The notes under the pieces: model-generated
Databases searched by the model: none
The model's input: the letters and a program-made list of their open reading frames with translations, nothing else
What the model was told of the DNA's origin: nothing
In this document: in pieces, positions 1-5,691 of the stretch
Layout: every line of letters begins with the position of its first letter
Position numbering within the stretch: the stretch's first letter is position 1
NCBI GenBank assembly: GCA_022705125.1
Contig: JAKJFB010000002.1
Location: forward strand, 31,933 to 37,623
DNA length: 5,691 nucleotides
Direction: 5' to 3'
Source: Pseudomonadota bacterium
GTDB lineage: Bacteria > Pseudomonadota > Gammaproteobacteria > Pseudomonadales > UBA5518
Made by a program: the position numbers and the translations under genes

Positions 1-409
1 CGAGGTCACCGAGCACGGTGCGATGATCAAGGGCGGCGGCGGTGCGCTCACGCGCGAGAAGATCGTCGCGGCGGCCTCCCGCAAGTTCGTCTGCATCGTC
101 GACGGGTCGAAGCTCGTCGACGTGCTCGGGAAGTACCCGCTGCCCGTGGAGGTGATCCCGATGGCGCGCAGCCACGTGGCGCGCGAGCTGGTGAAGCTGG
201 GCGGCAACCCGGTCTACCGCCAGGGTGTCACCACCGACAACGGCAACATCATCCTCGACGTCTATGATTTCGCGCTGCCCGAGCCACTGAAGACGGAGGC
301 GGCGATCAACAACATCGTGGGCGTCGTGACCAACGGCATATTCGCGCACCGCCCCGCGGACCTGTTGCTGCTGGCGGGCGCAAACGGCGTAAGGGAGCTG
401 CGCGCGTGA
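1..409 (+). CDS. rpiA: Ribose-5-phosphate isomerase A, C-terminal part (5' end outside window)
   Basis: RpiA interconverts ribose 5-phosphate and ribulose 5-phosphate in the non-oxidative pentose phosphate pathway, in the cytosol. The frame is open from base 2 and gives 135 residues before the TGA at 407-409. The start lies to the left; E. coli RpiA is 219 residues, so roughly the last 60% is present. Near the left edge is the family signature [11 protein letters not shown]. Its lysine (codon 29-31) and glutamate (codon 56-58) are nine residues apart, matching Lys94 and the catalytic base Glu103 of the E. coli enzyme. Further on, [15 protein letters not shown] and the TDNGN-ILDV stretch are typical of the family, as is the ending around GVVTNGIFA. 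The ATG at 23 is internal to the protein and is not the start. The gene converges on the CHAD-hydrolase gene, with only four bases between the stop codons. Identification is very secure. Confidence 0.97.
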   Translation, partial: EVTEHGAMIKGGGGALTREKIVAAASRKFVCIVDGSKLVDVLGKYPLPVEVIPMARSHVARELVKLGGNPVYRQGVTTDNGNIILDVYDFALPEPLKTEAAINNIVGVVTNGIFAHRPADLLLLAGANGVRELRA

Positions 410-413
410 TTGT

Positions 414-1088
414 TTACACGATTTCCGCGTGCACCACCACGAGCCCCTTCAGCTCGGCCGTGATGCGGTCGCCGGGCGCCAGCGGGCCCACGCCCGCGGG
501 GGTGCCGGTCAGCACCACGTCGCCGGGCCACAGGCTGAACTGGCGGCTCGCGTAGCACAGCAGCTCGATGATCGGCGTCAGCATCTGCGCGCTGTTGCCG
601 TGCTGGCGCCGGCGCCCGTTGACCACCAGCCGCGTTTCCAGCGCCGCCAGGTCCAGCGCCGGATCGAGCGGCACGAAGGGCGACAGCGGGCAGGCACCGT
701 CGAAACCCTTGGCGATTTCCCACGGGTGAGCCTTCGCCTTCAGCGCATCCTGCAGCTCGCGCAGCGTGAGATCGATCGCGAGGCCCATGCCGGCAATCCC
801 GGCCCAGGCCTCCTCGGGCGTTGCCGCGCGCAACTCGCGCCCGATCAGCAGCGCGATCTCCAGCTCGTGGTGCACCGCGCCACACCCGCCCGGGATGCGG
901 ATCTGCGGCGCCATGTCGACCACCGCCGAGGGCGGCTTGATGAACAGCAGCGGCACCTCGGGCACCGCATTGCCTAGCTCGGCGGCGTGCGCGGCGTAGT
1001 TGCGCCCGACGCACACCACCTTGCCCACGGGCAGGCCGATGCGCTCGCCGGACACCCGGGCGTGGCAGTAGCCGCCGCTGCCGATCAT
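414..1088 (-). other. Fumarylacetoacetate hydrolase-family domain (YcgM/FAHD1-like); possible independent start at 1088
   Basis: This part of the fused frame equals a whole YcgM-type protein: from the internal ATG at 1088 it is 224 residues, against about 219 for E. coli YcgM. Counting from that Met, KVVCVGRNYAAHAAELG (23-39) and LLFIKPPSA (47-55) match the family's opening. HHELEIALLIG (73-83) supplies the two metal-binding glutamates (E75, E77), and DLTLRELQ (106-113) the metal-binding aspartate (D106). WEIAKGFD (123-130) carries the conserved lysine K127, and the end has the typical GDVVLTGTPAGVGPL. Relatives are acylpyruvases, fumarylpyruvate hydrolases or oxaloacetate decarboxylases that use Mg2+ or Mn2+ in the cytosol; the exact substrate cannot be read from sequence. 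All key residues are present, so the domain should be active. No clear ribosome site precedes 1088, which leaves an independent start possible but unsupported. Confidence 0.88.
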
Positions 1089-2015
1089 CGGTCGCGCCAG
1101 CCGCGGGTCCGGCGCGAACAACCGGCGCCGGCGCTGGTGGTGCTTGCGGTCGTTGAACTGCGCGAAGCGCGCGGCGAAACGCGCCCGCGCCGCCGCGGAG
1201 CGTTCGTCCAGCGCCGCGAGCATGCGCTCGATCAGCGCGAGGTATGCGCCATCCGGCGCGCCGGAATCCACGGCCCGGGCACGCAGCTCGCACAGCAGCG
1301 CGGCGTGCGTATGGAAGTCCTGGTAGTCGCCGAGCACGTTCTGCAGCTTGCGCAGGCGCCGCACCATGTCGGGCAGCTCGGCCTCGTCGAACGCCCCCGC
1401 ATACATCTCCAGCTGGTAGCGCAGGCGTTTGCAGCGCTTGCGCAGTTCGTGCAGGTGCTCAGGAGGAGAGCTTGCGTCGATGGCCTTGCCGAGCCTGCGC
1501 ACGCGGCGGTAGCTGCGCCACAGCGCCGCCCCGGCCGTGGGCAGGTCGGGCCATCCGGATGCCGCCAACGGCAGCTCGCCCAGCGCCTGCAGCCGCGTGA
1601 CCAGGGCATGGGCGCGATGGCTGCGCAGCGAACCCAGCAGCTGGCGCCGCGCGCTGCTGCGCAGTCGCCCCAGGTCGGCACGCAGGCGACGCAACGGCTG
1701 TGTATCCGCCCCGCTGTCCGGCTCCAGATACTCCGTCAGCCGGTGCTGGAAGACGTCGAGATCGCGCAGTCCGCTGCCGCGCCCCGCGAGCCAGCGACAC
1801 TCCGCGACCAGCTCCGCGGCATCGGCCAGCGGCAGCGCTCCGCGCTGGGCCATGAGCCCCGTGCGGATGCGTCGCAGCTCGACGCGAAACTGGTGCAGCG
1901 CCTCGATGTCGGCGTCGTGCTCGACCCGCGGCAACAGGGACTGCAACCGGTGGGCGCCGGCGCTGAGATACGCGGCGACGGTGCGACGTTCGCGTTCGAG
2001 GACTGGGTGCAACAT
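414..2015 (-). CDS. CHAD domain protein fused in frame to a YcgM-like fumarylacetoacetate hydrolase domain
   Basis: One uninterrupted frame of 533 residues, from ATG at 2015 to TAA at 416-414. Residues about 1-300 form a CHAD domain (conserved histidine alpha-helical domain; family members bind polyphosphate). Visible motifs are LHQFRVELRRIR (40-51), LRDLDVF (83-89), LHELRKRCKRLRY (188-200) and LQNVLGDYQD (224-233), rich in the expected His, Arg and Lys. Residues about 310-533 form a complete hydrolase domain of the fumarylacetoacetate hydrolase family (see separate entry), after a linker of only some ten residues. The ATG at 2015 is chosen because it precedes the first CHAD helix, lies 41 bases after the sixA stop, and no ATG, GTG or TTG in frame lies between the two. 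I see no convincing ribosome site there, so translation may be coupled to sixA. The CHAD assignment and the hydrolase assignment are each secure. Whether the cell makes one fused protein, or two because translation restarts at 1088 or a stop was lost through a sequencing error, is not settled. Confidence 0.85.
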   Translation of the reverse strand: MLHPVLERERRTVAAYLSAGAHRLQSLLPRVEHDADIEALHQFRVELRRIRTGLMAQRGALPLADAAELVAECRWLAGRGSGLRDLDVFQHRLTEYLEPDSGADTQPLRRLRADLGRLRSSARRQLLGSLRSHRAHALVTRLQALGELPLAASGWPDLPTAGAALWRSYRRVRRLGKAIDASSPPEHLHELRKRCKRLRYQLEMYAGAFDEAELPDMVRRLRKLQNVLGDYQDFHTHAALLCELRARAVDSGAPDGAYLALIERMLAALDERSAAARARFAARFAQFNDRKHHQRRRRLFAPDPRLARPMIGSGGYCHARVSGERIGLPVGKVVCVGRNYAAHAAELGNAVPEVPLLFIKPPSAVVDMAPQIRIPGGCGAVHHELEIALLIGRELRAATPEEAWAGIAGMGLAIDLTLRELQDALKAKAHPWEIAKGFDGACPLSPFVPLDPALDLAALETRLVVNGRRRQHGNSAQMLTPIIELLCYASRQFSLWPGDVVLTGTPAGVGPLAPGDRITAELKGLVVVHAEIV

Positions 2016-2056
2016 GGGCTGGCCTGGTTGCGCTGGGGCATTGATGGTAGCAGAGC

Positions 2057-2551
2057 TCAGGGCTTCTTCGGGTAATCGAATTCCCAGCTCACGGGCTTTG
2101 CACGGGCGATGCCGGCCCAGTCGCCGGCCTCGTAGTCCAGGCACAGCACGCCGCAGGTGGGCACGTTGTCGATACGCGCCTGTGGACACAGTTGCGCGAC
2201 CAGCGCGGTGATCTCGGGGTTGTGCCCGACCATCATCACCGTGTCGAGGCCGGCGGGCAGCGCGCCGATCTGCTCCAGCCACACGCGCGGGCTGGCCTCG
2301 TACAGCGCGTCGACGATTTCGATGTCCGCCTTCGCATAACCGAAGACCTCGGCCATCAGCTTCGCGGTGGCGTGCGCGCGGCGCGCCCCGCTCGCGACGA
2401 TCAGCTGCGGGCGCAGCCCGCGCGCCTTCAGGCGCCCGGCCATCTCGGGGGCGTTGCGCTCGCCGCGCCCGTTCAGCGGGCGGTCGAAATCGCGCTGGCC
2501 CGGATCGGCCCAGCTCGACTTGGCGTGACGGACGATGATCAGATGCTTCAT
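2057..2551 (-). CDS. sixA: SixA-type phosphohistidine phosphatase (histidine phosphatase superfamily)
   Basis: A 164-residue cytosolic protein of the SixA branch (COG2062) of the histidine phosphatase superfamily. E. coli SixA removes phosphate from histidine on phosphorelay or phosphotransferase proteins. It opens with the signature IVRHAKSSW: R8 and H9 are the catalytic arginine and the histidine that takes up the phosphate. SGARRAHATA (54-63) is the usual second motif, E84 sits where the acid is expected, and VGHNPE (107-112) holds the second active-site histidine H109. Start: ATG at 2551 puts the RHAKS motif at residue 8, as usual, and a GGGGT stretch lies 8-12 bases upstream. A TTG five codons earlier is less likely. 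The gene is followed after 41 bases by the CHAD gene on the same strand, a pairing that suggests an operon. Its partner protein cannot be told from sequence; this subfamily is also named simply 'histidine phosphatase family'. Confidence 0.93.
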   Translation of the reverse strand: MKHLIIVRHAKSSWADPGQRDFDRPLNGRGERNAPEMAGRLKARGLRPQLIVASGARRAHATAKLMAEVFGYAKADIEIVDALYEASPRVWLEQIGALPAGLDTVMMVGHNPEITALVAQLCPQARIDNVPTCGVLCLDYEAGDWAGIARAKPVSWEFDYPKKP

Positions 2552-2582
2552 GGGAACACCCCGCAACCGGCGGCCGGACTGG

Positions 2583-2618
2583 CGCGGCCATTATCACCGC
2601 GCCGTGCCTTGCTTTACA
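2583..2618 (-). promoter_or_regulatory. Candidate sigma-70 promoter for sixA
   Basis: On the minus strand, GATAAT (2595-2590) matches the -10 consensus at five of six positions. Seventeen bases upstream, TGTAAA (2618-2613) is a poor -35 (three of six). A start near 2583 would give a leader of about 32 bases containing the GGGGT ribosome site of sixA. It lies in an AT-richer patch of an otherwise very GC-rich region. The -35 is weak, so this is tentative. Confidence 0.4.
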
Positions 2619-2641
2619 GCCGCGGGCAATGCCGCTATCAA
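2613..2641 (+). promoter_or_regulatory. Candidate sigma-70 promoter of the peptide-type ABC transporter operon
   Basis: TTTACA (2613-2618) matches the -35 consensus at five of six positions. After a 17-base spacer, TATCAA (2636-2641) matches the -10 at four of six. The expected start (+1) is 2648, which is the A of the first permease's ATG. This would make a leaderless message, consistent with the lack of a ribosome site. The -35 occupies the same bases as the weak -35 of the opposing sixA promoter. This rests on consensus matching only. Confidence 0.45.
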
Positions 2642-2647
2642 TGGCCG

Positions 2648-3589
2648 ATGCTGCGCTTCATCCTCGGACGCCTCTGCTACGGGCTGCTCACCGTCTGGTT
2701 CATCGCGACCGCGACCTTCGCCGGCATGCACGCCGTGCCCGGCGATCCGCTGCTCGATGCGCGCGCCGTGTCGCCCGAGATCCGCCGCAACCTCGAGGCG
2801 CGCTACGGCCTCGACCAGCCGCTGGCGCTGCAGTACCTGCGCTACCTCGGCAACATGGCGCGCGGCGATTTCGGCGTCTCGTTCACGCAGCAGAACCGCG
2901 AGGTCAACGACATCATCCGCGAGCACTTCCCGGTCTCGGCGTTGCTGGGCGTGCTGGCCATCGGCTTCGCCGCGCTGGGCGGGGTGTTCTGGGGCGTGAT
3001 CACGGCACGCACCGCGGGGCGCTGGCCCGACGCGCTCGTGATGTTCCTGGTGGTGCTGAGCATCTCGGTGCCGGGTTTCGTGCTCGCCGCGCTGGCGCAG
3101 CTCGGGGTGCTGCGCCTGAACGCCTGGGCCGGCGTGTCGCTGCTGCCGGTGGCCGGATGGGGCGGACCCGCGCACATGCTGGTGCCCGCGCTGGTGCTGG
3201 GCCTCGGCACCATGGCCTTCCTGACGCGGCTGATGCGCACCTCGATGCTCGAGGTGCGCGGCGCCGCCTACGTGCGCACCGCGCGTGCCAAGGGCCTCTC
3301 GCCGGCGCGCATCCTGCTGCGCCACCAGCTGCCCAACGCCATCCTGCCGGTGATCACGGTGCTGGGCCCCGCGATAGCGACCATCGCCACCGGCGGTTTC
3401 GTGGTGGAACTGGTGTTCGCGATCCCCGGCCTCGGGCGCTACTTCGTGCAGGCCGTGCAGCAGCTCGACTACACCGTGATCATGGGCACCACGGTGTTCT
3501 ATGGCGCCTTCCTGGTGTTCATGGTGATCCTCGTGGACATTGCCTACGGGCTGGTGGACCCGCGCATCCGCATGGCGCAGGCGCGCTGA
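2648..3589 (+). CDS. ABC transporter permease, DppB/OppB type (peptide/nickel family)
   Basis: A 313-residue inner-membrane subunit of a binding-protein-dependent importer, the usual length for DppB/OppB. The first helix is at about 9-29. It is followed by the family's periplasmic hallmarks PGDP (31-34), RYGLDQPL (52-59) and GDFGVSF (73-79). Further helices lie at about 96-120, 130-155, 177-193, 233-258 and 278-302. The cytoplasmic coupling loop that contacts the ATPase is clear at about 204-234, with YVRTARAKGL and the RHQLPNA ending. The protein finishes with the typical DIAYGLVDPRIR. The ATG at 2648 is chosen because it directly precedes the first helix (MLRFILGRL); the frame stays open far upstream but that stretch is antisense to sixA. 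An ATG at 2641 is out of frame. There is no clear ribosome site (see the promoter entry). The next permease gene starts 25 bases downstream, so the two are very likely one operon. Peptides are the commonest substrates; nickel, glutathione or opines are also possible. Confidence 0.96.
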   Translation: MLRFILGRLCYGLLTVWFIATATFAGMHAVPGDPLLDARAVSPEIRRNLEARYGLDQPLALQYLRYLGNMARGDFGVSFTQQNREVNDIIREHFPVSALLGVLAIGFAALGGVFWGVITARTAGRWPDALVMFLVVLSISVPGFVLAALAQLGVLRLNAWAGVSLLPVAGWGGPAHMLVPALVLGLGTMAFLTRLMRTSMLEVRGAAYVRTARAKGLSPARILLRHQLPNAILPVITVLGPAIATIATGGFVVELVFAIPGLGRYFVQAVQQLDYTVIMGTTVFYGAFLVFMVILVDIAYGLVDPRIRMAQAR

Positions 3590-3601
3590 TGCACCCGACC
3601 C

Positions 3602-3605
3602 GGAG
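3602..3605 (+). promoter_or_regulatory. Ribosome binding site supporting the DppC-type start at 3615
   Basis: GGAG lies nine bases before the ATG at 3615 in the short gap after the first permease gene. It supports 3615 over the in-frame ATG at 3540, which is inside the upstream gene. A similar GGAG (4964-4967) sits five bases before the ATPase ATG at 4973. Confidence 0.6.
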
Positions 3606-3614
3606 CCGCGCGCG

Positions 3615-4976
3615 ATGAGCAGCCACGTCCCGCTGCCGGGGGATTTCCTGCCGCTCGCCGCCGGCGTGGCGCAACCCCTCGCCGCGACGCCGTCGCCGTC
3701 GTACCGCGAGCACGTCTGGGCGCGGCTGCGCGCCGACCGCCGCGCGATGCTCTCGCTCGCCGTGATCGCGACGCTGATCATCGGCGCTCTGGCCGGGCCG
3801 TGGCTGTGGCGCGTTGACCCCGCGCTGCAGCGTCTCGACGAGGCCTCGCGGCCGCCGGGCCCTGGACGCGCCGCGCTGCTGGTCGCGGACCCGGGACCGG
3901 TGGCGGTGCCGTGCGCACTCGAGACGCCGGCCGGCCTCACGGTCTGCGGCACGCCGCACACCGCGGCGGTGCGCCTGGCCTGGCATCCTGTCGCGGGGGC
4001 CGATGCCTACGCGGTGTATCGCCACGAGCTCGCGCCGCGCGACCGCGAGGACCTCGGCGTGCCGCTCGGCGAGGTCGTGACTCCGGCCTTCGAGGACCGG
4101 CTCGGGCTGGAAGCGCGCAACTACCATTACTCGGTGGTACCGCTGCGCGCGGGGCTCGAGGCCGGCGCGGCGATCACGCTGCGCGTCGAACCGCGGCAAG
4201 CCATCGCGTGGTCGGCGGCGCTGCGGCGCGGGCTGCTGGCGGCCAACGCCGGCCACGAACGCATCGGCGGCGAGCTGCGGTTGCCCGCGCACCCGCTCGG
4301 CACCGATTACCTCGGGCGCGACATCCTCGCGCGCATCATCCACGGCGCCCGCACCTCGCTGTTCATCGGCATCGCGGCGCCGCTGCTGTTCGTGCTGGCC
4401 GGCCTGCTCTACGGCGGGCTGGCGGGCTACCTCGGCGGGCGCATCGACAACGCGATGATGCGGCTGGCGGATTTCGTGGTTGCGCTGCCCTTCCTGCTGT
4501 TCATGATCCTGTTCAAGGTGGCCTTCGGCATCCGCCCCGGCGAGAGCGGCGTGATGCCGATGCTGCTGGCGATGGTGCTGCTCGGCTGGCCCGCCTCGGC
4601 GCGGCTGGTGCGCGGGCAGGTGATGGCGATCCGCGACGAGCCCTACGTGCAGGCGGCGCGCCTGATGGGCGCCGGCACTCCGTACCTGGTCCTGCGCCAC
4701 ATGGTGCCGAACGTGCTGGGCGTGCTGCTGGTGGCGCTGTCGTTCGCGATCCCGAGCGCGATCTTCACCGAGGCATTCCTGTCGTTCATCGGGCTCGGCG
4801 TCGCGCCGCCGACACCGTCCTGGGGCTCGCTGTGCAACGACGGCATCCGCAGCATGCTGGCGCATCCGCACGAGCTGGCGGTACCGGCCGCGTTCATCAG
4901 CATCACGGTGCTGGCCTTCAACCTGCTGGGCGACGGGCTGCGCGACGCGCTCGACACGCGCGCGGAGCCGGCATGA
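3615..4976 (+). CDS. ABC transporter permease, DppC/OppC type, with a large extra periplasmic domain
   Basis: Second membrane subunit of the importer, 453 residues; DppC/OppC proteins are usually about 290-310, so it is some 150 longer. Residues about 28-65 are the OppC N-terminal region: a short cytoplasmic amphipathic stretch and the first helix (44-65). The core starts at HPLGTDYLGRD (226-236), the family signature, followed by helices at about 248-270, 284-304, 313-331, 367-392 and 423-441. The coupling loop for the ATPase is EPYVQAARLMGAG (342-354), ending in RHMVPN (361-366). FLSFIGLGV (388-396) and SWGSL (402-406) are also typical. Between helix 1 and the core lie about 160 residues instead of a few dozen, including a fibronectin type III-like segment (separate entry). 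The insert is in frame, of similar G+C, and the core is intact, so this looks like a real variant and not a frameshift. The start is backed by GGAG nine bases upstream. The TGA overlaps the next gene's ATG (ATGA), which implies coupled translation. Confidence 0.94.
   Translation: MSSHVPLPGDFLPLAAGVAQPLAATPSPSYREHVWARLRADRRAMLSLAVIATLIIGALAGPWLWRVDPALQRLDEASRPPGPGRAALLVADPGPVAVPCALETPAGLTVCGTPHTAAVRLAWHPVAGADAYAVYRHELAPRDREDLGVPLGEVVTPAFEDRLGLEARNYHYSVVPLRAGLEAGAAITLRVEPRQAIAWSAALRRGLLAANAGHERIGGELRLPAHPLGTDYLGRDILARIIHGARTSLFIGIAAPLLFVLAGLLYGGLAGYLGGRIDNAMMRLADFVVALPFLLFMILFKVAFGIRPGESGVMPMLLAMVLLGWPASARLVRGQVMAIRDEPYVQAARLMGAGTPYLVLRHMVPNVLGVLLVALSFAIPSAIFTEAFLSFIGLGVAPPTPSWGSLCNDGIRSMLAHPHELAVPAAFISITVLAFNLLGDGLRDALDTRAEPA
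3948..4193 (+). other. Fibronectin type III-like domain in the periplasmic loop of the DppC-type permease
   Basis: Residues about 112-193 of the permease show a beta-sandwich pattern typical of fibronectin type III domains. There is a strand with a conserved tryptophan (VRLAWHPV, 119-126), then ADAYAVYR (129-136) as the next strand with its tyrosine. A linking segment follows to TPAFEDR (156-162), then NYHYSVVPL (169-177) as the strand with the family's Y-x-Y-x-V pattern, and a last strand ITLRVEP (187-193). Just before it are C100 and C111, close enough to bridge in the periplasm. By the topology of this permease family, the segment after helix 1 lies outside the inner membrane. The assignment rests on visual pattern alone; another small beta-sandwich fold is possible. 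Confidence 0.6.
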
Positions 4977-5691
4977 GCGCGGAGGCGGTGCCGGTGCTGG
5001 CGGTCGACGGACTGGAGGTGGAGTTCGCCACGCGCGCGGGCACGGTGCGCGCGGTGCGCGGCGCGAGCTACGCGGTCGCTGCGGGGCGCACGCTCGCCGT
5101 GGTGGGCGAGTCCGGCTGCGGCAAGTCGGTGACGCTGCAGGCCGTGATGGGGCTGATCGACACACCGCCCGGGCGCATCACGGGCGGCTCGGCGCGGCTG
5201 CTCGGGCGCGAGCTGCTCGGGCTGCCGGCGCGCGAGCTCGATCGCCTGCGCGGTGCGACGGTCGGCATGATCTTCCAGGATCCGATGAGCGCGCTGAACC
5301 CGCTGATGCGCGTGGGCGAGCAGATCGCCGAGCCGCTGGTGGCGCACCGCGGCATGAGCCGCCGCGCGGCGCTCGCGCGTGCCGTGGAGCTGCTCGAGCG
5401 CACGCGCATCCCGGCGGCGCGCGAGCGCGCGCGCCAGTACCCCTTCGAGTTTTCGGGCGGCATGCTGCAGCGCGTGATGATCGCGATCGCGCTCGCCTGC
5501 AGGCCGGCGCTGCTGATCGCCGACGAGCCGACCACGGCGCTGGACGTCACGGTGCAGGACCAGGTGCTCGGCCTGATGCAGGAGATCCAGCGCGAGGACG
5601 GCATGGCCATCGTGCTGGTCACGCACGATCTCGGCGTGGTCGCGCGCATGGCCGACGACGTGGCCGTGATGTACGCCGGGCAGGTGGTGGA
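4973..5691 (+). CDS. ABC transporter ATP-binding protein, DppD/OppD type (3' end outside window)
   Basis: Cytoplasmic ATPase that powers the importer by binding the coupling loops of the two permeases. The frame is open from ATG 4973 to the edge, giving 239 full codons plus two bases. DppD/OppD proteins are about 320-330 residues, so the end of the nucleotide-binding domain and the C-terminal oligopeptide-transporter extension are missing from the window. All ATPase motifs seen are intact: Walker A GESGCGKS (45-52), Q-loop FQDP with Q102, signature FSGGMLQR (160-167), Walker B LLIADEPT (180-187), D-loop LDVT (190-193) and the switch histidine in THD (H218). FQDPMSALNP (101-110) and YPFEFSGGM are characteristic of the peptide/nickel group. 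Its ATG overlaps the preceding TGA by ATGA and has GGAG five bases upstream, so it is translationally coupled. A partner ATPase of DppF/OppF type would be expected next, unless this is a fused double ATPase. Confidence 0.97.
   Translation, partial: MSAEAVPVLAVDGLEVEFATRAGTVRAVRGASYAVAAGRTLAVVGESGCGKSVTLQAVMGLIDTPPGRITGGSARLLGRELLGLPARELDRLRGATVGMIFQDPMSALNPLMRVGEQIAEPLVAHRGMSRRAALARAVELLERTRIPAARERARQYPFEFSGGMLQRVMIAIALACRPALLIADEPTTALDVTVQDQVLGLMQEIQREDGMAIVLVTHDLGVVARMADDVAVMYAGQVV

Noticed and set aside
404..421. Possible hairpin terminator between rpiA and the facing gene.
   Set aside because: The stem is only four base pairs and no run of T follows on either strand.
262..1293. Minus-strand open frame of 343 residues overlapping the hydrolase and the end of rpiA.
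   Set aside because: It is the hydrolase region in a shifted frame, with Arg/Ala/Gly-rich sequence and no domain.
987..2075. Plus-strand open frame of 362 residues opposite the CHAD-hydrolase gene, with a shorter one at 429-977.
   Set aside because: Low-complexity Arg/Ala/Gln composition without motifs; the minus strand holds both recognised domains.
2016..2597. Open frame upstream of the CHAD start that would extend the protein to 727 residues (start near 2597, minus strand).
   Set aside because: This stretch is sixA read in another frame; it shows no domain pattern, whereas sixA in its own frame has all catalytic motifs. High G+C keeps the frame open.
2192..2647. In-frame extension of the first permease back to 2192 on the plus strand.
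   Set aside because: It is antisense to sixA, has no protein pattern, and the permease begins as expected at MLRFILGRL (2648).
3519..5165. Long minus-strand open frame (548 residues) opposite the two permeases and the ATPase, plus a similar one at 2594-3961.
   Set aside because: Both are rich in Arg, His, Gln and Ala as expected of antisense reading of GC-rich genes, with no domain motifs, and the plus strand carries clear transporter motifs throughout.

Overview
The window is about 70% G+C by eye, densely packed, and reads as ordinary chromosome. The protein sequences look proteobacterial: the RpiA and YcgM-like segments resemble their E. coli counterparts closely. A high-GC gammaproteobacterium (or a relative) is the likeliest host, but this is inferred from protein resemblance recalled from memory and no search was run. 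There are no RNA genes, insertion sequences, CRISPR arrays or phage genes that I can see.

Layout, left to right. Positions 1-409 (+) hold the 3' end of rpiA (ribose-5-phosphate isomerase A). Four bases later, facing it, ends a minus-strand unit that runs from about 2551 down to 414. This unit contains sixA (phosphohistidine phosphatase family, 2551-2057) and then one long open frame (2015-414). That frame encodes a CHAD domain (predicted polyphosphate-binding helical domain) followed, with no stop codon between, by a complete fumarylacetoacetate-hydrolase-family domain resembling YcgM. A 96-bp divergent intergenic region (2552-2647) separates this unit from a plus-strand operon that runs off the right edge. 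The operon encodes a DppB/OppB-type permease (2648-3589), a DppC/OppC-type permease (3615-4976) and a DppD/OppD-type ATPase (4973 to the edge, truncated). No substrate-binding protein gene lies in the window.

How the genes fit together: the right half is an importer of the peptide/nickel ABC family with two membrane subunits and at least one ATPase, tightly spaced and probably co-transcribed. The left unit pairs a SixA-type phosphatase with a CHAD protein, which suggests a phosphate or polyphosphate-related role. The hydrolase attached to it belongs to central carbon or aromatic metabolism and has no obvious link to that role.

The most unusual points are: (1) the DppC-type subunit carries roughly 120-150 extra residues between its first membrane helix and the permease core, including a segment that looks like a fibronectin type III domain and a close cysteine pair; (2) the apparent CHAD-hydrolase fusion; and (3) a promoter-like element placed so that the permease operon would start as a leaderless transcript.
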